Positions 19,659-28,519 of a stretch of DNA of 64,000 bases are shown one piece after another (the first letter of the stretch is position 1; each line of letters starts with the position of its first letter). The notes under the pieces were generated by a model. The model saw nothing but the letters and a program-made list of their open reading frames with translations, searched no databases and had not been told where the DNA came from. This stretch comes from Wenzhouxiangella sp. Its GTDB lineage: Bacteria; Pseudomonadota; Gammaproteobacteria; Xanthomonadales; Wenzhouxiangellaceae. Location: NCBI GenBank assembly GCA_007694885.1, contig REEW01000100.1, forward strand, positions 1 through 64,000. The letters run 5' to 3'. A program made the translations under genes and the position numbers.

Positions 19659-20657
19659 ATGAACGATGTCTCCCCCTACGCCGAGGTGCAAACCCTCGCC
19701 GATGTACTGCAGCTTGCAACCGCCGACCGCGAACGTGTCGACCGGCTGATCAGGCGCCGCCTGGCCTCCGATGTGGTCCTGGTCAACCAGATCGGGCGTC
19801 ACATCATTGGCGGGGGCGGCAAACGTCTCAGGCCGCTCCTGCACCTGTTGTGCGCACGCGCAGCGGGCTACCGGGGGCACGACCACATCCAGCTGGCCGC
19901 CGTGATCGAGTTCATCCACACCGCCACCCTGCTGCACGACGACGTGGTCGATGAGTCCGGTCGCCGGCGCGGCAAGGAGACCGCTCACCAGATCTGGGGC
20001 AATGCAGCCTCTGTTCTGGTCGGCGATTTTCTGTACTCGCGCAGCTTCCAGATGATGGTCGAGATCGACCGTCTCGACGTGATGCGGATCCTGGCCGACA
20101 CCACCAACACCATCGCCGAAGGCGAGGTGCTGCAACTGATGCAGATGGGCAACGCGGACCTGAACGTGGCTGACTACTTTCGCGTGATTTCGGACAAGAC
20201 CGCTTGCCTGTTTGCAGCCAGCGCCCGACTGGGTGGCGTTCTGGCCGATCTCGAAGCCGCCGACTGCGAACAGCTGGCCGACTTCGGCCTGCTGCTTGGC
20301 CAGGCATTTCAGATTGCCGACGACGTGCTGGATTACCGCGCCAACGACCACGAACTGGGCAAAAACATCGGCGATGATCTCGCCGAAGGCAAAGTCACCC
20401 TGCCCCTGATCCTGGCTCTGGAACGCGCCGAGCCGGTCGATCGGCAACATCTGCGCGAAATCATCGTGTCCGGCGGCTCCAGGAAAATGGACCAGGTCCA
20501 GCGCATCCTTGACGAGACCAGGGCCCTGGATACTGCGCTCACCCAGGCCAAGGATCTGGCCGCTGCTGCGGCCCAAAAGCTGCTGATACTGCCGCCCACG
20601 ACCGAGCGCAGCGCCATGGAAGTCCTCGCCCGCTACGCGGTGGATCGATCGCTGTAG
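19659..20657 (+). CDS. ispB: Octaprenyl (polyprenyl) diphosphate synthase
   Basis: [37 protein letters not shown]. Confidence 0.95.
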   Translation: MNDVSPYAEVQTLADVLQLATADRERVDRLIRRRLASDVVLVNQIGRHIIGGGGKRLRPLLHLLCARAAGYRGHDHIQLAAVIEFIHTATLLHDDVVDESGRRRGKETAHQIWGNAASVLVGDFLYSRSFQMMVEIDRLDVMRILADTTNTIAEGEVLQLMQMGNADLNVADYFRVISDKTACLFAASARLGGVLADLEAADCEQLADFGLLLGQAFQIADDVLDYRANDHELGKNIGDDLAEGKVTLPLILALERAEPVDRQHLREIIVSGGSRKMDQVQRILDETRALDTALTQAKDLAAAAAQKLLILPPTTERSAMEVLARYAVDRSL

Positions 20658-21970
20658 TAGTCGGCCACGGCTGCATGGAACTGCTGCCCCCGGTCCTCGA
20701 AGTCTCTGAACTTCGGAAAACTGGCGGCACCCGGGCTGAGCAACACGGTTACCGGCGCTTCGCCGGTCATTGACGCCGCCTCCCGCACCGCCGAGGACAG
20801 ATTGTCGACCGCGTTCATCCCGGCGACGGGTTCAAGACCCGCCTCGGCAAAGGCGCGCGCAATGACCGGGCCGCTGTCGGGCATCAGAACCAGGCCGTGC
20901 AGCGGACGATCCCGGCAAAACTCCAGCACGGGCCGCCAGTCGGCCGGACGCACGTAGCCACCGGCGATCAGCACCACCCGCTGCCCGTCCAGGGCCTGCA
21001 GCGCGGCCAGGGTCGCATGCGGCGTGGTCGCGATCGAGTCGTTGATCCAGTCGACTCCGTCCCGCCGTGCAACAACCTCGAGGCGGTGTGCAAGCGGCTC
21101 GAACGCTTCAAGCGCCCCGACGGCCGTTTCCAGTCCCACCCCCAGGCGCAGGGCCGCCTCCACCGCCAGGGCGGCGTTGTCGAGATTGTGCCGCCCGATC
21201 AGCCGCAGACGTTCCAGGCTGGTCAGCCTCCGATCCTGGCTGTACAGGCCATCACCGCTACGGTGAACCAGCGGTGACCGGTTACCGAGCAGGCGGCCCG
21301 GCGCGGTCCGGGTATGCTCGCGCAGGGTCTCATCGCCGGCGTTGATCAACAACGGCGCACCGAACAGCAGATCGACCATTCTCATCTTGCTGGCGTAGTA
21401 GTGCTGCCAGCCGCCGTGCCAGTCGCCGTGTTCGGGGAACAGGCGGGTCATGATCCCGAAGGCCAGTCGTCCCTCGAGGTCGGCCAACTGGTAACTCGAC
21501 AGCTCCACGACCACGAGATCGGCGTCGCAGTCCAGGTGGGCCAGCAAGGGGACGCCGATGTTGCCGGCCAGAACAACCCTGCGCCCGCCGGCCGACAGCA
21601 TCCCGGCCAGCATCGAACTGGTCGTGCTCTTGCCCTTGGAGCCGGTCACGGCCACGACCGGGAGGTCCGGCCGCTCGGCGAACCAGATCGAGCCGGGATT
21701 GACGACACGGCCGCCGGCTCGATGAAAACGCTCCAGGGCCGGGTGGAGCACGGGTACGCCGGGAGAACGGATCAGAACCTCGAAGTCTTCCAGCCGGTCA
21801 TCGAAAGGACCCGCCTGAACGGGAATGCCTTCGGGAACCGTGCCGGATTCGACCAGGACGGTCAGGTCGGCCGCGCTTCGGAAGCGGCGAATGGCCTCGA
21901 ACGCCGCCTTGCCCTCGCGCCCGAAACCCAGAATACCGACTCGGGCCCGGGCCAGTTCAGCCAGTTTCAT
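20633..21970 (-). CDS. murD2: Mur ligase, probable UDP-MurNAc-L-Ala--L-Glu ligase (MurD2 type)
   Basis: Mur-ligase motifs VVAVTGSKGKSTTSSMLAGML, GRHNLDNAALAVEAAL, WINDSIATTPHATLAAL; 14-bp overlap with a MurL-like gene supports MurD2 over MurD. Confidence 0.75.
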   Translation of the reverse strand: MKLAELARARVGILGFGREGKAAFEAIRRFRSAADLTVLVESGTVPEGIPVQAGPFDDRLEDFEVLIRSPGVPVLHPALERFHRAGGRVVNPGSIWFAERPDLPVVAVTGSKGKSTTSSMLAGMLSAGGRRVVLAGNIGVPLLAHLDCDADLVVVELSSYQLADLEGRLAFGIMTRLFPEHGDWHGGWQHYYASKMRMVDLLFGAPLLINAGDETLREHTRTAPGRLLGNRSPLVHRSGDGLYSQDRRLTSLERLRLIGRHNLDNAALAVEAALRLGVGLETAVGALEAFEPLAHRLEVVARRDGVDWINDSIATTPHATLAALQALDGQRVVLIAGGYVRPADWRPVLEFCRDRPLHGLVLMPDSGPVIARAFAEAGLEPVAGMNAVDNLSSAVREAASMTGEAPVTVLLSPGAASFPKFRDFEDRGQQFHAAVADYYSDRSTA

Positions 21971-23300
21971 CGAGCAACTCCGCCGGAATCAGATGCGGCC
22001 CGCCGGGCCGGCACAGTGTATCCAGCGTCGGTACCTCGAGCTCGCCCAGGGCGGCGTTGAGCGCCCGCACCACGACCTGCTCGCACCATTCGGGACGGGC
22101 TGCCAGCGCCCGGATCGCCGCTCGCGCCTCGGCCGCCTCGCCCACGCACTCGAACGGCTTGCAGCCATCGAGCGCCAGCAAGGACTTGAAGCCGTCCAGC
22201 TGTCGTGAATCGGCCAGCAGATTCGCACCGAAGATCGCAATCAGTTCGTCGGGGGTCATGAACGGGGCCAGGCCCAGGAACACGAAATGGCATTTCGGAC
22301 AATGCCCACACCAGCGCGAAGTCCTCGCACCGTCGAGATGGAAGTTGCGGTTGCAGGAGGAAAAAACATCGTGGAAGCGTCCGAGCGCCGCAAACTCCTT
22401 GCAGATCGCCAGTTCGCGATCCCGACGCAAAAGCGAAAACACGCGCAAATCGGCGGCGATCCAGGTCCGGACCCAGTCGTCAAGCATGCCCTCGAAAGCC
22501 AGGGTCTTGGCAAACTGATGATTGATCGACCGACCGCGCGCATCGGTCAGCGTGGCTTCCTCGGCGGACCGTTCATTGGCAAAGACCACTTGGCCGAACC
22601 CGCGCAGCAAGGCGAGCACGACCAGTGCTGCGGCATTGATGGCGGTGACCGGCACGTGGCCGTTCCAGGCGCCGGCACGGTTGAACGCGGCCAGGGCCGG
22701 ATCGAGACGCCGTTCGATGATCAGGTGCTCGTGGCCGATCCGCTGCGCGACCCGCTCGATCAGGGCGGCCTGTCCGACTTGGGCTGTGACGGTTTCCAGT
22801 CCGCGTCGATCCAGCCTGGACCAGGCTACGAGGGAGTCTTTACCTCCCCCCATGGCCACCAGAAAAGCTCGATCAAGCGCCTGTTCGTCGGCCGGTGGCG
22901 AAGCCTCGGGACCGCCGGCGAAAACCTTGAAACGCTCTACTTCCAGGCCGTTGTTCCAGGCAAATTCGCCCAACCCCTCACGGTAAAGCGTATTCAGCCA
23001 GGCGGCCTGACGCTGGTCCGGGCGCTTGCCGGCGAACTCCACGCCGGCCGGGCAGCCGGCTTTCCAGTAACTGATTCCGGCGACCCAGTGCAACAGATCC
23101 AGCGCCGCGTCCAGCGCCTGCCGGCGCGCAACGGGGGCAGTGACGGAAAGCGGAAACCGGAACGTTTCGGTGAGCGGATGGCCGTCGAGCCGATAGTTCA
23201 AGCGCGCCTCGCCGTCTGCCTCCGAGAACGACCAGCCGGCAAAAACGAACTCGCTGCTGACGGCCGGACGCCATCCGGGCGCAGGTGCCGGGCAGCTCAT
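21957..23300 (-). CDS. murL: UDP-MurNAc-L-alanyl-L-glutamate epimerase (MurL-like)
   Basis: 447 aa; PP-loop-like VAMGGGKDSLVAW, VTAINAAALVVLALLRGFGQVVFANERSAEE, CGHCPKCHFVFLGLAPF; coupled to a Mur ligase. Confidence 0.8.
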   Translation of the reverse strand: MSCPAPAPGWRPAVSSEFVFAGWSFSEADGEARLNYRLDGHPLTETFRFPLSVTAPVARRQALDAALDLLHWVAGISYWKAGCPAGVEFAGKRPDQRQAAWLNTLYREGLGEFAWNNGLEVERFKVFAGGPEASPPADEQALDRAFLVAMGGGKDSLVAWSRLDRRGLETVTAQVGQAALIERVAQRIGHEHLIIERRLDPALAAFNRAGAWNGHVPVTAINAAALVVLALLRGFGQVVFANERSAEEATLTDARGRSINHQFAKTLAFEGMLDDWVRTWIAADLRVFSLLRRDRELAICKEFAALGRFHDVFSSCNRNFHLDGARTSRWCGHCPKCHFVFLGLAPFMTPDELIAIFGANLLADSRQLDGFKSLLALDGCKPFECVGEAAEARAAIRALAARPEWCEQVVVRALNAALGELEVPTLDTLCRPGGPHLIPAELLDETG

Positions 23301-23305
23301 CTCGT

Positions 23306-24460
23306 TCAGGAAGCCGCGCTTTGCGGCGTCGGATCGTCCGGCTCCAGGCGGGCGCGCGGCCAGGCACGCAGGACTGCATTGACCAGGGTTGCCAGCGGGA
23401 TGGCAAAGAAGACGCCCCAGAAGCCCCAGATTCCGCCGAATACCAGGATCGCGGTAATGATGGCGACCGGGTGCAGGTCCACCACCTCCGAAAACAGGAT
23501 CGGCACCAGAACGTTCCCGTCCAGCGCCTGAATGATGGCGTAGGCAATGATGACGTACCAGAACGGGGCGGTAAAACCGCCGAAGGCAATCAGCGCAACC
23601 AGGGCCACCGGAATGGTCACCACCGCGGCGCCGATGTAGGGAATGATGACCGAAAACCCGACCAGCATCGACAGCAACATGGCAAACGGCATCCCGAGCA
23701 GGCCGAACACGGCGTAGGTCACGATCCAGACAATCAGAATTTCCAGCGCCTTGCCGCGAACATAATTGGCAATCTGCACATCGACTTCCTTCCAGACCGT
23801 CGTCGCCAGGCCCCGGTCGCGCGGCATGTACTTGGCAAACCATCCGATCAGACGGTCCTTGTCCTTGAGAAAAAAGAACACCAGCACAGGCATGAGCACA
23901 AGAAAAATCAGCAGGCTGACAATGCCCAGAACGCCGGAGAACGTGACCAGCTCGGTTCCGTAACGCCCGATTTCAGCTCCGAGATTGTCCAGAAGCTGGG
24001 AAAGCTGCTCCTGGGAGATCAAGGCCAGTTGATCGGACTCCTCCCCCATCAGACTTTCATCGGAAGGCGCATCCGAGGGCGCGGAGACGAGCTGCGGATA
24101 GCGTTCCGGCAGGGTGGCCAGCCAGTCCTGCGCCATGCGGATATAACGCGGCAGATCGGCCACAATGGCTGTGACCTGCCGGGTCAACATCGGCAACAGC
24201 CCAAACAGCAGGAAAAACAGCGCCGCCATGAAGGCGGCGAACACGCTGATCACGCTGACCAGGCGCGGCAGACCAAAGCGTTCGAGGCGCTGCACGGCAC
24301 CTTCGAGCAGGTAGGCGATGATCAGGCTGGCCACGACCGGCGTGAGCATGCGCCCGAACAGCAGGACCACGACCAGCCCCAGGATCAGAAACAGCGCCAG
24401 AATGACCACTTGCGGGTCGGAAAAATTGCGCTGGAACCACTCGTTCAGTCGACTAAGCAT
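23306..24460 (-). CDS. AI-2E/PerM-family transporter
   Basis: Multi-TM; FKDKDRLIGWFAKYMPRDR, ALEILIVWIVTYAVFGLLGMPFAMLLSMLVGFSVIIPYIGA. Confidence 0.9.
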   Translation of the reverse strand: MLSRLNEWFQRNFSDPQVVILALFLILGLVVVLLFGRMLTPVVASLIIAYLLEGAVQRLERFGLPRLVSVISVFAAFMAALFFLLFGLLPMLTRQVTAIVADLPRYIRMAQDWLATLPERYPQLVSAPSDAPSDESLMGEESDQLALISQEQLSQLLDNLGAEIGRYGTELVTFSGVLGIVSLLIFLVLMPVLVFFFLKDKDRLIGWFAKYMPRDRGLATTVWKEVDVQIANYVRGKALEILIVWIVTYAVFGLLGMPFAMLLSMLVGFSVIIPYIGAAVVTIPVALVALIAFGGFTAPFWYVIIAYAIIQALDGNVLVPILFSEVVDLHPVAIITAILVFGGIWGFWGVFFAIPLATLVNAVLRAWPRARLEPDDPTPQSAAS

Positions 24461-24496
24461 TCAGGCCAGTATAAATCCAGTTCGGTTTCAACCCCA

Positions 24497-24532
24497 GCCC
24501 GGTAGGCCTCTCCCCGTGGAAGGCTACCGGGC
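24497..24532. terminator. Stem-loop 3' of the outer-membrane protein gene, possible terminator
   Basis: GCCCGGTAG...CTACCGGGC plus interrupted inner stem; no T tract. Confidence 0.4.
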
Positions 24533-24602
24533 ACGTCGACAGCAGGAGTGTTGTAGTGCGGGGATACTCGGACAAAGAGCCGTCGGGCGCGTGCGATTCG
24601 CC

Positions 24603-25772
24603 CTAAAAGTCGACCCTCCAGGTCGCCTGAAGTTCAAGGCTCTGATCCAGACGATCGGAAACAATCCCGAGAACGTTGCCGCCGAAAGCGTATTCGGGTG
24701 GCGCATAGGCGGCATTGACCTGAAGTCGCGAACGATCGCCGAAGCCCTTGTTTACGCCGACCATGAAGGCATTCTGGGCCAGTTCGGAGGCCAGGGCGGA
24801 AGCCAGGCTTGGAGCGGAAGGCCGAGGCTGCGAACGCGTCCGGTAGTCCATGAACAGTTCCACTTCATCCTGCTGCCACGACCAGCCCAGGCTGTAGACC
24901 AGCAAATCGTCCCAGTCGAACTGGGGGCTGGTGCTGTCGCCAAGCAGGGCGTTGAACCGGGCCGGTAGCGACCTGGACGGAAAGGCGCCGACTTCGCTGT
25001 AGAAAATCTGCGAAACGCCGAAGTTGACCGACGTTCTCGCACTGGTCTGGAGTTCCATCCCGACCTGCAATCTTGACGGAATATCCAGCTCGGCGCGGCT
25101 GCCGTGGACGCCGCGCACGCTGGCGAATTCGTTCATGTCGATGCGCGACTGGAACGCAGCCTGCACCGACAGTCGCTCCATCAACTCGCCACTGAGGGCA
25201 AAGCGGATGCCGGCACCGTGGGCCACCTCATCGGACCGGTAGTACCCGCGACCCGGGCCATTCGCGCCGAACGGCTCGTCGCGTTCGTCCAGATTCATTC
25301 CTGCCGACACGAAGCGCTGCGTGGCCAGAACTGCCGAAACGGTGAAGACACCTCGATCAGCCATGGAGGCGCTGACTCCCGGCATCAGCACCGACCGCTC
25401 CAGCCTCTGCCCATTGCCGCTGACGGGGGAAGCGCCGGACAGGTCGAGGGCAACGTTGCGCTGAACCAGGCTGAGACCGGGCACAAACCGGTCAGACTGC
25501 ATCAGGCCGACGGCAAAATCAGGCAGCAGCGCCCGTTCATCGAGCATCAACCAGCTGATGCGCGGGGAAGCAGGCCCCGACAGCTTCTCGAGATCCGGGG
25601 TCAGTTCATGGATCAGATACTCTTCCCACGGGCCCAGTTCGAAGGCGACCAGAAACCACGCCAGGTTGCTGTGCGACGGGGAAATACTCGCCGCGGAACG
25701 GGCGAACGCAGACGAGCCCGAACCCATCAGGAGGCCGGCCAGCACACAAAACAGAATCGCTCTGGATTTCAC
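24603..25772 (-). CDS. Predicted outer-membrane beta-barrel protein, function unknown
   Basis: Signal peptide, alternating beta-rich C-terminal half ending in ATWRVDF (terminal Phe typical of BAM substrates). Confidence 0.65.
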   Translation of the reverse strand: MKSRAILFCVLAGLLMGSGSSAFARSAASISPSHSNLAWFLVAFELGPWEEYLIHELTPDLEKLSGPASPRISWLMLDERALLPDFAVGLMQSDRFVPGLSLVQRNVALDLSGASPVSGNGQRLERSVLMPGVSASMADRGVFTVSAVLATQRFVSAGMNLDERDEPFGANGPGRGYYRSDEVAHGAGIRFALSGELMERLSVQAAFQSRIDMNEFASVRGVHGSRAELDIPSRLQVGMELQTSARTSVNFGVSQIFYSEVGAFPSRSLPARFNALLGDSTSPQFDWDDLLVYSLGWSWQQDEVELFMDYRTRSQPRPSAPSLASALASELAQNAFMVGVNKGFGDRSRLQVNAAYAPPEYAFGGNVLGIVSDRLDQSLELQATWRVDF

Positions 25773-26069
25773 TCGTTAACGGCACGCACAGTCCAGTCCG
25801 TAGTGTACGCACTCCGTTGGCAAAAATACAACGGCTGGATGAACTTTTCGGCCCGCATTCCGCGCTGAAACCAGGACACAGGCGCAGATCAGGGGCGAGC
25901 GGGACTTCTGCCGGAATGTGGCGTGATCACAACAAGACCGGCCGCAGCCGGGGAAAATCCCGCGGCATTCGCCGCCCTGACCGCCGTCGGCTGAAGCCGG
26001 GGCCTTGCAAAGAACCTGTTCTTGCGGCCGTCCGACCACGAAGTGGCCGGCACACCCTGGAGCAAATTG

Positions 26070-27077
26070 TCAGCGTACGCGTTCGCTGATCGCCTCGGCA
26101 AAGCCGGCGGTGGTGCCGTTTCCGCCCAGGTCCGGCGTGGTCCGGTCAGCGCTGCCGATGGCATCACCGATGGCCAGACGCAGGCGACGCGCCTTGTCGT
26201 GCATTTCCAGGTACTCCAGCATCTGGGCCGCGGCCAGCAACAGCGCGCAGGGGTTGGCGATGCCGCGTCCGGCAATGTCGGGCGCCGAGCCGTGAACTGC
26301 CTCGAACATGGCCGCCTTTTCGCCGATGTTGGCTCCCGGGGCAAGCCCCAGCCCGCCGACCAGGCCTGCGCACAGGTCGGAGATGATGTCGCCGAACAGG
26401 TTGGTGGTCACGATGACGTCGAATCGCTCCGGGCGCATGACCAGCTGCATGCAGGCGTTATCGACGATCATGTCGTCGCAATCCACATCGACGTATTCGG
26501 ACGCCACGTCCCGGGCCACGCTCAGGAACATGCCGGTCACGTCTTTGAGGATATTGGCCTTGTGGACGACGGTGACGCGTTTGCGCCCGTTCCGGCGGGC
26601 CAGCTCGAAGGCGAAGCGGACGATGCGCTCGCAGCCGGACCGGGTTGCAATCATTTTCGATTCAGCCCGGCTGCCGTCGGGCGTGGTGAACGCACCTTCT
26701 CCCAGGTAAGCGCCTTCGGTGTTCTCGCGCACCGTGATCAGGTCGACGTTTTCGTAGCGCGACATCGATCCCTTGAAGCTGATCGCCGGGCGAACGTTTG
26801 CATACAAGTCGAAATGGCTGCGCAGGGCCACGTTGAGCGACTTGAACCCACCCCCGACCGGCGTGGTCAGCGGGGCCTTCAGGGCAATCCCGTTGGTTTC
26901 GATGGACTGCAGGGTCGCGGCCGGCAGAAGATCACCGGTTTCATCCTGGGCGGCCAGGCCGGCCAACTGGAAGTCGTAGACCAGCCCTGCATCAAGGGCA
27001 TCGAGCACCTTCAACGAGGCATCCATGATTTCAGGGCCGATTCCATCGCCCCGAATGACGGTAATTTGCTGCTTCAC
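26070..27077 (-). CDS. icd: NAD-type isocitrate dehydrogenase (IDH/IPMDH family)
   Basis: ITVIRGDGIGPEIMDA, LYANVRPAISFKG, NLFGDIISDLCAGLVGGLGLAPGANIGEKAAMFEAVHGSAPDIAG; GTG start. Confidence 0.88.
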   Translation of the reverse strand: MKQQITVIRGDGIGPEIMDASLKVLDALDAGLVYDFQLAGLAAQDETGDLLPAATLQSIETNGIALKAPLTTPVGGGFKSLNVALRSHFDLYANVRPAISFKGSMSRYENVDLITVRENTEGAYLGEGAFTTPDGSRAESKMIATRSGCERIVRFAFELARRNGRKRVTVVHKANILKDVTGMFLSVARDVASEYVDVDCDDMIVDNACMQLVMRPERFDVIVTTNLFGDIISDLCAGLVGGLGLAPGANIGEKAAMFEAVHGSAPDIAGRGIANPCALLLAAAQMLEYLEMHDKARRLRLAIGDAIGSADRTTPDLGGNGTTAGFAEAISERVR

Positions 27078-27156
27078 GGGATTTTCCTCAGGCCCAGGGC
27101 CAGCTCGAACGAGCACAGGATTATACCGGGAGCCGGCGATCGCACCAGCGCCGGAT

Positions 27157-27423
27157 TCAGGCCGCGCCAGCCAGAAGAGCGTCGAGCTCGCCTTTTCGGT
27201 CCATCAGGCTGAGCTCGTCGTAACCGCCGACATGATGGTCGCCGATGAAAATCTGGGGCACGGTATGGCGGCCGCTTCGTTGCATCATTTCGGCTCGTTT
27301 CTCGCTTTGGCGATCCACCGGCACCTCGGTCCAGCGCACCCCCTTCGACTGCAGCAGACTGCGGGCGGCCACGCAGTACGGGCAAGCGGCGGTCGCGTAC
27401 ATGACAACGGGAGAATGGGTCAT
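27157..27423 (-). CDS. grxC: Glutaredoxin 3
   Basis: VVMYATAACPYCVAARSLLQSKGV, HTVPQIFIGDHHVGGYDEL. Confidence 0.95.
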   Translation of the reverse strand: MTHSPVVMYATAACPYCVAARSLLQSKGVRWTEVPVDRQSEKRAEMMQRSGRHTVPQIFIGDHHVGGYDELSLMDRKGELDALLAGAA

Positions 27424-27471
27424 GGATTCACTCCTGATCTTTGATTCGATACGGTTTGTGGCGGTGCCTTG

Positions 27472-27816
27472 TCACAGGCACCAATCCGGTTTCGGCAAGC
27501 CTCCGTACTTGCAAGCGAGGCGAACCGGGCCGCCGGGAAACAGGCGGTACAGCCAGCGGCTACCACCGTTTTCTGCGTCAAACTGCCTGGACGCGGCCAC
27601 CAGGGTGCGCATCAGTGGAGGATTGCCGTAACGCTGATGATACCCGCGCACGAAATCAATCAGCCACCAGTGGCCCTCTTTCAGTTCGATCCCGTCGGCG
27701 GCAGCCAACTGACGAGCGATCTGCGGGCTCCAGCGTGCGCCACAGGCCAGGTGCCCATCGGCGTCGAGCTCGACGTGTTGCATCGCCGGCTGACGCTTCA
27801 AGGGCTTTTCGGTCAT
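27472..27816 (-). CDS. tusE: TusE/DsrC-family sulfur carrier
   Basis: HWWLIDFVRGYHQRYGNPPLMRTLV; C-terminal penultimate Cys, GLPKPDWCL. Confidence 0.9.
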   Translation of the reverse strand: MTEKPLKRQPAMQHVELDADGHLACGARWSPQIARQLAAADGIELKEGHWWLIDFVRGYHQRYGNPPLMRTLVAASRQFDAENGGSRWLYRLFPGGPVRLACKYGGLPKPDWCL

Positions 27817-28133
27817 GCCCTTATCCACGTGCGCTGGGCGAATCGCAGCGGCAATTCCGCGGCAGCAAGTCCGGTCACGCCGGGGGCCAGCGAATCAAAC
27901 GGGTCCGAGTCGTCCGTCGAGACAACGAACAGACTGGCCAGCCCCTGTTCGGCAAGCTGCAGCCAGGCGCCGGCGGCCGGCCCCGAGAGCAAGCTCGCAG
28001 CGTTGTTTTCAAACACCACCTCGACCGGCAAATCAAGACTGGCTGCCGCAAGCACCAGTTCCAGCAACTCGCGCGCCTCCCGCTGCGGCGGAGGCGCCGG
28101 AATCGACACCACATAGCGTCGCCGCTCAGACAC
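27813..28133 (-). CDS. tusC: DsrE/F-family protein, TusC-like
   Basis: Position between TusD-like and TusE genes with overlapping starts/stops; PVEVVFENNAASLLSG, small DsrE/F-like fold. Confidence 0.65.
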   Translation of the reverse strand: MSERRRYVVSIPAPPPQREARELLELVLAAASLDLPVEVVFENNAASLLSGPAAGAWLQLAEQGLASLFVVSTDDSDPFDSLAPGVTGLAAAELPLRFAQRTWIRA

Positions 28134-28443
28134 GATCAAGCCCCCCGAAGCTCTCGACCCGCTCCGCCCCATCTGCCGCATCCCAGAACTGAACCAGGCT
28201 GCCCGGCTGCCAGGGCGGAGGCGGTGGTGCCGGGTAACGGCGCTGCCATGCCGCTGAACACACCATCAGTTCCATCCCGCCCCTGCGCCACTGCGCGGCG
28301 GTCGAAGACGGTGTCGCCACCGCCCAGTCGACTCCGGCACTGTGAAAAAACAGCAGGCCGGACGATCCGCTTCGAGTCCACTGCAGAATCCGCTCCTGCA
28401 CCCGGCTCGCTGTGGCCGCGTCGGGTCGGCAACGGATGAGCAT
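28126..28443 (-). CDS. tusD: DsrE-family protein, TusD-like
   Basis: LLFFHSAGVDWAVA...GGMELMVCSAAWQRRYP with conserved Cys; translationally coupled to tusC. Confidence 0.65.
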   Translation of the reverse strand: MLIRCRPDAATASRVQERILQWTRSGSSGLLFFHSAGVDWAVATPSSTAAQWRRGGMELMVCSAAWQRRYPAPPPPPWQPGSLVQFWDAADGAERVESFGGLDRV

Positions 28444-28519
28444 GACCTGGCGACAAGACACCGGCTATCCTCTGAGCCCAGATGAAACAATCGACGCTCT
28501 TCCCGGTCTTAAAGGTGCC

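Noticed and set aside
19056-20576. 506-aa minus ORF spanning ssb and ispB
   Set aside because: Out of frame with ssb and antisense to ispB, both of which are unambiguous.
25773-26069. Possible small gene or RNA in the 297-bp gap between the OMP gene and icd
   Set aside because: Only weak ORFs and a 6-bp CCGTTG/CAACGG hairpin; no tRNA fold or conserved motif I could identify.
27818-27830. DnaA-box-like TTATCCACG in the tusC/tusE overlap
   Set aside because: One mismatch, isolated and within coding sequence.
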